Part shown: positions 1 through 4,439 of the stretch, one piece after another
How the letters are laid out: the number at the start of each line of letters is the position of its first letter
Numbering within the stretch: position 1 is the stretch's first letter
Assembly: GCA_905372875.1 (NCBI GenBank)
Contig: CAJPQU010000116.1
Location: forward strand, 1 to 6,331
From: an uncultured Schwartzia sp.
GTDB lineage: Bacteria > Bacillota > Negativicutes > Selenomonadales > Selenomonadaceae
Reading direction: 5' to 3'
Length of the DNA stretch: 6,331 nucleotides
Notes under the pieces: model-generated
Database searches by the model: none
Seen by the model: only the letters and a program-made list of their open reading frames with translations
What the model was told of the DNA's origin: nothing
Program-made: the position numbers and the translations under genes

Positions 1-65
1 CTTCCGGTCGGGGCGGCTACGGCGGCGGCTCTTCGGGCGGCGGTGGCGCGTCGGGCGGATGGTAG
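1..65 (+). CDS. C-terminal end of a Gly/Ser-rich protein, probably TPM-domain family (partial)
   Basis: Only the last 20 codons are inside the window, read in the frame that starts at base 3 and stops at TAG 63-65. The residues are almost all glycine and serine and end in GGGGASGGW. A low-complexity glycine tail finishing in a tryptophan is characteristic of TPM-domain (YgcG/DUF477) proteins, which have a signal peptide, an extracytoplasmic TPM domain, a membrane helix and then such a tail. None of those domains is visible here, so the family is inferred from the tail alone. Another Gly-rich surface protein is possible. The gap to the next gene is 114 bases. Confidence 0.6.
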   Translation, partial: SGRGGYGGGSSGGGGASGGW

Positions 66-179
66 GGCGAGACGGCGAGGCGGATTTGCCGCGTGGACAG
101 GATGCTGTATTTTTCATAGCTCGGCGGTCAGGTAACGTTTCGATGGTGAGGGTAACAAGAGAAATGGAGCGGGATAAAG

Positions 180-1499
180 ATGACATTGGCACAGGACATG
201 ATGGCGGCAGTCGATGGAATGCAGGCGGCGTTGGTGGCTGGACGGCGGGATCTCCATCGTTATCCGGAGCCAGGATGGACGGAGTTTCGTACGGCGGCGA
301 AGGTAGCGAAAGTGCTGGGGGATTTGGGATATGAGGTGGCTATGGGCTCAGAGGCCGTGTCGGAAGCGGCGATGATGGGCCGTCCCTCGGCGGCAGTATT
401 GCAAGCGGCGCAGGAGCGTGCCATTGCGGAGGGCGCGGATCCCGCCTTAGTGGCTGCCATGACAGGCGGGCTTACCGGCGTGGTGGGGACGCTGCATTTT
501 GCAAAAACCGGACCGGTAGTGGGGCTGCGCTTCGACATGGATTCCAACGATGTGCAGGAAACGGACGATCCGGAGCATTTTCCCAACCGGGCAGGCTTTG
601 CTTCGGTGCATGATAACGCCATGCACGCCTGCGGCCATGACGGACATACGACGGTGGGATTGGCGTTGGCGAAGCTCTTTAAGCAGTTTGAAGGAAAGCT
701 CTGCGGAACGGTGAAGCTCGTCTTTCAGCCGGCGGAGGAGGGCGTACGGGGCGCTAAGGCTATGGTGGAGCGCGGCGTCGTGGACGATGTTGATTTTATG
801 CTGGGGGCGCATTTCGGCTTCAAGATGCGGGAGACGGGCAGCATCGCCTGCAACGTCACGGGATTTTTGGCCACCAGTAAGTATGACGCGCACTTTACCG
901 GTGTTCCGGCCCACGCCGGGGCGGCGCCGGAAGAGGGAAAAAATGCTCTCTTGGCGGCGGCCTGCGCGACCCTGAATCTTCACGCCATTCCCCGCCACTC
1001 GGGTGGTTCGTCCCGGATCAATGTGGGATATCTCCAAGGGGGAAGCGGCCGGAATATCATCGGTGATCGGGCGCTTTTGAAGCTGGAGACCCGGGGAGCC
1101 ACCAGTGAGATCAACACTTACATGGAAAAGGAAGCGGTGCGGATCATTGAGGCGGCGGCGCAGATGTACGATGTGAAGGTCGCCATAGAGAAGGTAGGCG
1201 GCGCGGCAGGAGGCAGCAATTCTCCAGCGCTGGCCGATTATTTAGCACGGAAGGCGAAAGAATTGGGCATTTTTTCCCATGTGGTGGGAACCTGCGATTT
1301 CGGGGCCAGTGAAGACTTTTCTTATTTTATGGAGCGGGTGCAAGCACGAGGCGGTGAAGCCGCATACATGATGGTGGGCGCGGATTTGGCTGCCGGACAT
1401 CATGATTCCCACTTTACCTTCGACGAAGCGGCGCTCTCCTATGCGGTGAAGATGATGGCGGCGGCGACGGTGGGACTGCTTTGCGGGGAAAAGGGCTAA
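180..1499 (+). CDS. abgA: M20-family amidohydrolase, AbgA-like (p-aminobenzoyl-glutamate hydrolase subunit A type)
   Basis: This is a cytosolic metal-dependent amidohydrolase of 439 residues, the length of E. coli AbgA (about 436). AbgA with AbgB cleaves the folate breakdown product p-aminobenzoyl-glutamate. The similarity to AbgA runs end to end: the early RRDLHRYPEPGWTEFRTA stretch (22-39), the AbgA-like insert around 60-100, and the metal-site motif MHACGHDGH (148-156, with C151, H153 and a following His). Further matches are the catalytic/metal acidic pair in QPAEEG (E186-E187), the dimerisation-domain segment FTGVPAHAGAAPEEGKNAL (239-257), GASEDF (375-380) and GHHDSHFTFDE (406-416) carrying the last His ligand. 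The start is ATG 180 with GGAG at 166-169, 10 bases upstream. No AbgB partner or AbgT transporter is seen; the next gene is an MFS permease. Substrate is inferred: related M20D enzymes act on other N-acyl or aminoacyl amides. Confidence 0.88.
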   Translation: MTLAQDMMAAVDGMQAALVAGRRDLHRYPEPGWTEFRTAAKVAKVLGDLGYEVAMGSEAVSEAAMMGRPSAAVLQAAQERAIAEGADPALVAAMTGGLTGVVGTLHFAKTGPVVGLRFDMDSNDVQETDDPEHFPNRAGFASVHDNAMHACGHDGHTTVGLALAKLFKQFEGKLCGTVKLVFQPAEEGVRGAKAMVERGVVDDVDFMLGAHFGFKMRETGSIACNVTGFLATSKYDAHFTGVPAHAGAAPEEGKNALLAAACATLNLHAIPRHSGGSSRINVGYLQGGSGRNIIGDRALLKLETRGATSEINTYMEKEAVRIIEAAAQMYDVKVAIEKVGGAAGGSNSPALADYLARKAKELGIFSHVVGTCDFGASEDFSYFMERVQARGGEAAYMMVGADLAAGHHDSHFTFDEAALSYAVKMMAAATVGLLCGEKG

Positions 1500-1506
1500 T
1501 GTATCA

Positions 1507-1536
1507 TTGACGATTATCGTTTTCTTACGGTATCAT
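1507..1536 (+). promoter_or_regulatory. Candidate sigma-A promoter for the MFS transporter gene
   Basis: TTGACG (1507-1512) and TATCAT (1531-1536) are separated by 18 bases, each one mismatch from the housekeeping consensus. The site begins just after the abgA-like stop codon and leaves a leader of about 50 bases before ATG 1595, so the transporter may be transcribed on its own. It is called by pattern only. Confidence 0.45.
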
Positions 1537-1594
1537 AAAAGATAGAGATGATTCCGCGGCCGCTTTTAGCGGAACCGGCAGGAGGCGGAGCGAT

Positions 1595-2764
1595 ATGAAG
1601 CGGGTCAATCCTTTCGTTTATCTTTTTTCCTTGGGGCACTTGGCCACAGATTGGGCACAGGGGGCCATCCCGGCACTTTTGCCTTACCTTATCAGCCATT
1701 ATGATTTGAGTTACCGCGCGGCGGCATCCTTGGTTTTTGCTAATGTCATGGTGTCGTCTCTTTTGCAGCCGCTCTCCGGTTATTATGCCGATAAGATGTC
1801 GAAGCCGTGGTTCATCGCGGCCGGACCGGTTTGCGCCGGCCTTGGCGTCACCTTTATCGGCTTTTCTTCCTCTTATTGGGCGATTTTCGCTGCCGCCATG
1901 CTCTGCGGAGTGGGAAGCGCCCTCTTTCATCCCGAGGCGGCGCTGATGGTGAATCGCATCGCAGGAAAACGCAAGGGACAGGCCATTGCCATCTTTTCCA
2001 TGGGAGGAAATCTTGGCTTCGCTGTCGGCCCCATCGCCGCCGGGATATGCGCTTACACCATCGGGATCCATTCCCTGCTCCTCTTCGGCGTGGTGAACCT
2101 TTCCGTGGGGGCGGCGATCCTGTGGAAACTGCCGGCGGCGAAGCGGGCAGCCGGTCAATATATAGAAGAGGAAAAGGGGGAAATAGCGGAGGCGAAGAAG
2201 CGAAACGACTGGGGTTCGTTTGGCAAGCTGTCCCTTACCATGTTAGCGCGTTCGCTGGCCTTTACCCTCTCCAACACCTTCATTCCCATCTTTTGGGTGA
2301 CGGTGCTTCACACTACGGCCCAAGAGGGAACGCGGGCGTTGTCGTTCCTCTTTGCCATGGGGGCGGGGCTGACGTATGTGGGCGGAGTGCTGGCGGATCG
2401 CATCGGCTACGTTCGCGTGCTGCGGCTCACTTTTTGCGCCATGATCCCTACGATGTTCATCCTCACTCACGTTGATGATGTCTGGTGGGCGACGGCGCTG
2501 CTTTTACCGACGGCCTTTGCTATCTTTGTCCCCTTCAGTCCCATCGTCGTGTTGGGGCAGACGTATCTGGCGAAGAATGCCGGTTTTGCCTCGGGGGTGA
2601 CCCTGGGGCTCAGCACGACCATCGGCGGTCTCTTTGCCCCTTTAGTGGGTTGGGCGGCGGATCTCTGGGGCTTGGTGACGGCACTTCAGATCCTTTGGAT
2701 CGCCGGAGCGGTTGGCGCGGCGGCCAGCTTCGCCCTCGTTTCCGACGGCAGGAAGGCAGCTTAA
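1595..2764 (+). CDS. MFS transporter, fosmidomycin-resistance (Fsr) type
   Basis: A 389-residue inner-membrane permease with about 12 hydrophobic segments, six before and six after a charged cytoplasmic loop (about 181-211, containing a run of Glu and Lys). The N-half resembles E. coli Fsr: an early LGHLATDWAQG (13-23), SSLLQPLSGYYADK (54-67, the MFS motif A region with D66), GSALFHPEAA (107-116) and SMGGNLGFAVGP (135-146). The second half repeats the loop motif as GGVLADRIGYVRVL (263-276). Fsr-type proteins are proton-coupled exporters. Fosmidomycin efflux is known for the E. coli member, but the substrate here is unknown. AGGAGG at 1580-1585 lies 9 bases before ATG 1595. The gene sits 95 bases after the AbgA-like gene and has its own candidate promoter, so a shared function is possible but unproven. 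Confidence 0.87.
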   Translation: MKRVNPFVYLFSLGHLATDWAQGAIPALLPYLISHYDLSYRAAASLVFANVMVSSLLQPLSGYYADKMSKPWFIAAGPVCAGLGVTFIGFSSSYWAIFAAAMLCGVGSALFHPEAALMVNRIAGKRKGQAIAIFSMGGNLGFAVGPIAAGICAYTIGIHSLLLFGVVNLSVGAAILWKLPAAKRAAGQYIEEEKGEIAEAKKRNDWGSFGKLSLTMLARSLAFTLSNTFIPIFWVTVLHTTAQEGTRALSFLFAMGAGLTYVGGVLADRIGYVRVLRLTFCAMIPTMFILTHVDDVWWATALLLPTAFAIFVPFSPIVVLGQTYLAKNAGFASGVTLGLSTTIGGLFAPLVGWAADLWGLVTALQILWIAGAVGAAASFALVSDGRKAA

Positions 2765-2854
2765 AGTACGGGAAAAGCGCCTTGCCTCTCTGGAAGAGGA
2801 ACGAAGAGATGCTCAACCTTGACGGTGGACACGCAAATTTCCCGTGGAAAACGA

Positions 2855-2886
2855 TTGACAGACCTTGGGGGCTGTGATAATATAAT
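2855..2886 (+). promoter_or_regulatory. Strong promoter of the tRNA-Arg gene
   Basis: A perfect -35 TTGACA lies at 2855-2860. The A/T-rich block TGATAATATAAT ends at 2886 and offers several -10 registers: GATAAT (15-base spacer, with an upstream TG), TAATAT at 2878-2883 (17-base spacer) or TATAAT at 2881-2886 (20-base spacer). The 17-base register is the most conventional. Mature tRNA begins at 2914, leaving a short 5' leader for RNase P to remove. Confidence 0.8.
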
Positions 2887-2913
2887 ACCCGTTGGTTGCG
2901 AGAGCAGCCGCAT

Positions 2914-2991
2914 GGCCCAGTAGCTCAGTTGGATTAGAGTATTTGACTACGAATCAAAGGGTCGGGGGTTCAAGTCCCTCCTGGGTCACCA
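2914..2991 (+). tRNA. tRNA-Arg (anticodon ACG)
   Basis: A full cloverleaf can be drawn. The acceptor stem is 2914-2920 with 2981-2987 (one G-U). The D stem GCTC 2923-2926 pairs with GAGT. The anticodon stem TTTGA 2942-2946 pairs with TCAAA 2954-2958 around the loop CTACGAA, giving anticodon ACG at 2949-2951. A five-base variable loop follows (2959-2963), then a T stem 2964-2968 with 2976-2980 around TTCAAGT. The discriminator is A 2988 and CCA is encoded at 2989-2991. The first anticodon base A would be expected to be edited to inosine by TadA, so the tRNA reads CGU, CGC and CGA. It has its own promoter and terminator. Confidence 0.96.
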
Positions 2992-3002
2992 TTGAAGATA
3001 GC

Positions 3003-3042
3003 AAAAGACGGTTTCGGCACTCCTGTGCGAAACCGTCTTTTT
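3003..3042 (+). terminator. Rho-independent terminator of tRNA-Arg, probably bidirectional
   Basis: A long stem is formed by 3003-3020 and 3025-3042 around the loop TCCT: AAAAGACGGTTTC continuing into GCAC pairs with GTGC continuing into GAAACCGTCTTTT, with one bulged G in the left arm. A T-run closes the right side at 3038-3042. On the other strand the left A-run becomes TTTT, so the same hairpin can end transcription of the convergent 86-codon gene whose stop codon is at 3059. Confidence 0.92.
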
Positions 3043-3058
3043 GTGTTCCCTGTTTGCG

Positions 3059-3319
3059 TCAATAGACGTGATACTCCTTCCAAGGAATCTGGTCGAGACG
3101 GATGGTTTTTAAGAAATCGACAATATCTTTTCGGCCATAGTAGTGAGGGTGGCCATCGGCGTCCTGGGACATGAGGATGATGGGCATGTTGGGAAAATAG
3201 AGGGACATTTCCTGGCGAAAGGATGTGAGGCGGGCGGTGTACCGCGTGACGTGCGGTTTCACGCTGATGATGGCAAAGGTGACTCCTTGCTCGATGATGA
3301 CGGCGCCGTGAATGGTCAT
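3059..3319 (-). CDS. Uncharacterised 86-residue protein divergent from the LysM/SOS gene
   Basis: I do not recognise a named family. The protein is small, soluble and without a signal peptide or membrane helix. It begins MTIHGAVIIEQGVTFAIISV, has an alternating hydrophobic pattern (residues 5-20 and 40-50, ending in MPIILMSQD) that suggests beta strands, and ends with a distinctive HYYGRKDIVDFLKTI (59-73) and IPWKEYHVY (78-86). The start is the ATG read leftward from 3319, because a perfect AGGAGG complement lies at 3325-3330, 5 bases upstream. The reading frame stays open to 3415 but that extension has no ribosome binding site. The gene converges on the tRNA terminator and shares its upstream region with the SOS-box-bearing LysM gene, so it may also respond to DNA damage (inference). 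Confidence 0.8.
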   Translation of the reverse strand: MTIHGAVIIEQGVTFAIISVKPHVTRYTARLTSFRQEMSLYFPNMPIILMSQDADGHPHYYGRKDIVDFLKTIRLDQIPWKEYHVY

Positions 3320-3324
3320 GAGTA

Positions 3325-3330
3325 CCTCCT
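3325..3330 (-). promoter_or_regulatory. Ribosome binding site fixing the start of the 86-residue protein
   Basis: On the minus strand this reads AGGAGG followed by TACTC and then ATG, an ideal Shine-Dalgarno and spacing. It selects the start at 3319 over the upstream in-frame start at 3415. Confidence 0.85.
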
Positions 3331-3353
3331 GACAGAGTGTGTAGTTTTCCTTT

Positions 3354-3381
3354 ATTTTACCATATTTTCCGCCGTAAACAA
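3354..3381 (-). promoter_or_regulatory. Candidate promoter of the 86-residue protein gene
   Basis: On the minus strand TTGTTT (3381-3376) and TAAAAT (3359-3354) are 16 bases apart. The -10 is a good match and the -35 is poor. The -35 lies 5 bases from the leftmost LexA-like box (3387-3400), so this promoter could share the regulation of the divergent gene. Confidence 0.4.
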
Positions 3382-3386
3382 TCATG

Positions 3387-3400
3387 CGAAAATTTGTTCT
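3387..3400. promoter_or_regulatory. LexA-like (SOS) box A, imperfect
   Basis: The sequence CGAAAATTTGTTCT matches the Gram-positive LexA consensus CGAAC-N4-GTTCG at 8 of 10 defined positions (GAAA-N4-GTTC core). It lies between the two divergent promoters and could influence either one. Confidence 0.5.
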
Positions 3401-3409
3401 AAAAAATCC

Positions 3410-3438
3410 TTGCACGAACCTTTGTTCTATGATAATAT
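3410..3438 (+). promoter_or_regulatory. Candidate promoter of the LysM gene, overlapping SOS box B
   Basis: TTGCAC (3410-3415) is followed after 15 bases by GATAAT (3431-3436) or after 17 bases by TAATAT (3433-3438). This is the same TGATAATAT arrangement as in the tRNA promoter of this window. A LexA-type box fills the spacer, the classical position for a repressor that blocks RNA polymerase. Transcription would start near 3442-3446, giving a leader of about 60 bases. Confidence 0.6.
3415..3428. promoter_or_regulatory. LexA-type SOS box B (perfect GAAC-N4-GTTC core)
   Basis: CGAACCTTTGTTCT matches CGAAC-N4-GTTCG at 9 of 10 defined positions, with a perfect GAAC-N4-GTTC core. It lies between the -35 and -10 of the LysM gene promoter, so LexA binding would shut the promoter until DNA damage triggers RecA-stimulated LexA self-cleavage. 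LexA itself is not in the window. Confidence 0.75.
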
Positions 3439-3463
3439 GAGCTTAAAGCAAACAGAAGTTCTA

Positions 3464-3477
3464 AGAAAACTTGTTCG
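3464..3477. promoter_or_regulatory. LexA-like box C, imperfect, in the LysM gene leader
   Basis: AGAAAACTTGTTCG has a perfect right half (GTTCG) and a GAAA left half, 8 of 10 consensus positions. It lies about 20 bases downstream of the predicted transcription start and could act as an auxiliary roadblock operator together with box B. Confidence 0.45.
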
Positions 3478-3505
3478 ATTTAGACAAACGAAGGAGTGGA
3501 GGAAA

Positions 3506-3802
3506 ATGAAAAAAATGATGGGGGCTGTTTTGGCTGTTATATGGGTGATCTTCTTTTCTCCCCTTCATTTGACGAATGCTTATCTGCGCAGCAGCGCTTT
3601 CGATACGATCACGGTGGAGCGGCAGGAGACCGTCTGGCAGATCGCGGAGCGCTATACAGAGGATCAGAAAAACATCCGGTCGCTGGTGGAGGCCATCATC
3701 GAGGTGAACGCCCTTTCGCCTGACGGGGCGATTCGTGCGGGGCAGCACCTTCGCGTACCAGTCTTAAAGACGAATGCGGGGCCGCAGTTTGCGAATCGAT
3801 AA
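3506..3802 (+). CDS. LysM-domain membrane-anchored protein, YneA-like SOS cell-division suppressor
   Basis: The product has 98 residues. Residues 5-18 form a hydrophobic segment after MKK, serving as a membrane anchor or uncleaved signal. A single LysM peptidoglycan-binding domain spans about 33-87: it opens with FDTITVERQETVWQIAERY (32-50, W44) and ends in IRAGQHLRVPVL (76-87). The layout and size (one short N-terminal helix plus one LysM, about 100 residues) match Bacillus YneA, which is made during the SOS response and delays septum formation. The three LexA-like boxes upstream support that role. The function is inferred from architecture and regulation; a generic LysM protein is the alternative. 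The start is ATG 3506 with AAGGAG at 3491-3496, 9 bases upstream. The open frame extends back to 3143, but that part lies in the promoter region and over the opposite-strand gene. Confidence 0.85.
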   Translation: MKKMMGAVLAVIWVIFFSPLHLTNAYLRSSAFDTITVERQETVWQIAERYTEDQKNIRSLVEAIIEVNALSPDGAIRAGQHLRVPVLKTNAGPQFANR

Positions 3803-3827
3803 GATAAAATAAATACTCGTCAGTGGC

Positions 3828-3856
3828 TTTACTTTATAGGTAGCGAGTGCTATAAT
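3828..3856 (+). promoter_or_regulatory. Promoter of the rimP-nusA-ylxR-ylxQ-infB operon
   Basis: A perfect TATAAT (3851-3856), preceded by TGC to make an extended -10, lies 17 bases after TTTACT (3828-3833). The predicted start is near 3863, giving a leader of about 110 bases. I see no terminator between the LysM stop codon (3802) and this promoter. Confidence 0.8.
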
Positions 3857-3878
3857 AATATTAAATTAAGCGTACCGT

Positions 3879-3906
3879 TAAAGAGTGGGTGGGAACCCAC
3901 TCTTTA
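3879..3906 (+). terminator. Leader hairpin of the rimP-nusA operon, probable NusA-dependent attenuator
   Basis: TAAAGAGTGGGT (3879-3890) pairs perfectly with ACCCACTCTTTA (3895-3906) around a GGGA loop. Taken as a terminator, the core stem GAGTGGGT/ACCCACTC is followed by TTTAGTCTT, a U-rich but interrupted tract, the kind of weak terminator that needs NusA. It starts only about 15 bases after the predicted transcription start. In Bacillus subtilis the equivalent operon is reported to be autoregulated by NusA through attenuation in its leader without an antiterminator; that this hairpin does the same is inference. Confidence 0.7.
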
Positions 3907-3911
3907 GTCTT

Positions 3912-3965
3912 ATGTGAGAAAGCGCATTTAACAGGCGAGGCGGCTCCTTGCCTCACATGGGGAGG
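3912..3965 (+). promoter_or_regulatory. Second leader structure next to the rimP Shine-Dalgarno
   Basis: ATGTGAG (3912-3918) can pair with CTCACAT (3952-3958), bringing the stem end directly against the ribosome binding site GGGGAGG (3959-3965). Inside, GAGGC (3937-3941) can pair with GCCTC (3950-3954), which competes with the outer stem. CTCC (3944-3947) could also mask GGAG of the Shine-Dalgarno. These alternatives suggest translational control of rimP, but the pairing is by eye only. Confidence 0.4.
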
Positions 3966-3972
3966 CGAATTT

Positions 3973-4419
3973 ATGGCGGGCTACGTGGAGACGGCGGTAG
4001 AGAAGATCGTTTCGGATCTGCTCTCCGGCAGTGACATGGAGTTAGTGGATGTGGAGTACGTCAAAGAGCGAGAGTGGTATCTGCGGGTTTTCGTGGACAA
4101 GCCTCAAGGCATGAGTATTGAGGATTGCCAGATCCTGAGTGAGGCCTTGGCGGAAAAATTAGACAAAAAGGATGTGGTACCCGAGAGTTACATTTTAGAG
4201 GTTTCATCACCGGGACTGGATCGTGTCCTCAAGAAGGAACGGGATTTCATCCGAGAAATGGGGAAAATGGTGGACGTGACTCTTTATGCACCGCTGGACG
4301 GAGAGAAGCTGGTTACTGGCCGGTTGTCGGCTTGCGACGGAGTTTCTTTGACGTTGGCAGACCGGGCGCCGATTCCGCGGGAGAAGATCGCACAAGTGCG
4401 TTTACATATTGATTTATAA
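3973..4419 (+). CDS. rimP: Ribosome maturation factor RimP
   Basis: RimP (YlxS, formerly DUF150) is a cytosolic factor needed for maturation of the 30S ribosomal subunit. The protein has 148 residues, a normal length. The N-terminal alpha/beta domain (1 to about 75) contains MELVDVEYVKEREWYLRVFVD (22-42) and the conserved SIEDCQILSEAL (48-59). The family signature YILEVSSPGLDRVLKKERDF (73-92) joins it to the C-terminal SH3-like barrel (about 93-148). The start is ATG 3973 with GGAGG at 3961-3965, 7 bases upstream; the frame is open back to 3889 but that runs through the leader hairpin. It is the first gene of the operon and ends 20 bases before the nusA start. Confidence 0.97.
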   Translation: MAGYVETAVEKIVSDLLSGSDMELVDVEYVKEREWYLRVFVDKPQGMSIEDCQILSEALAEKLDKKDVVPESYILEVSSPGLDRVLKKERDFIREMGKMVDVTLYAPLDGEKLVTGRLSACDGVSLTLADRAPIPREKIAQVRLHIDL

Positions 4420-4424
4420 AGTAC

Positions 4425-4430
4425 GGGAGG
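4425..4430 (+). promoter_or_regulatory. Ribosome binding site supporting a TTG start for nusA
   Basis: GGGAGG lies 9 bases before TTG 4440. The only ATG closer by, at 4433, is 2 bases from it and opens a frame of four codons. The first in-frame ATG of nusA, at 4506, has only a weak AAAGG at 4491-4495. Confidence 0.7.
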
Positions 4431-4439
4431 ATATGGATC

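Noticed and set aside
86..113. Weak TTGCCG / TATTTT promoter-like pair and ACAG-GATG-CTGT mini-hairpin before the AbgA-like gene
   Set aside because: The promoter match is poor at both boxes and the hairpin stem is only 4 bp, so neither supports a call.
2768..2845. Inverted repeat ACGGGAAA / TTTCCCGT after the MFS gene
   Set aside because: The arms are 62 bases apart with no T-run or second structural element. With 8 bp it may be chance, and it is not a convincing terminator.
3455..3463. AGAAGTTCT as a fourth LexA-like box
   Set aside because: The GAA and TTC parts are adjacent rather than separated by the spacer the LexA site needs.
3143..3505. Upstream extension of the LysM reading frame (would give 219 residues)
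   Set aside because: It runs over the opposite-strand gene, its ribosome binding site and the promoter/SOS-box region. ATG 3506 has a good ribosome binding site followed by a proper membrane segment.
3815..3848. ACTCG / CGAGT dyad flanking the -35 of the rimP promoter
   Set aside because: Only 5 bp per arm with 24 bases between; no known operator matches it and chance is likely.
3889..3972. Upstream extension of RimP (would give 176 residues)
   Set aside because: It starts inside the leader hairpin and has no ribosome binding site, whereas ATG 3973 has GGAGG 7 bases upstream and gives the normal family length.
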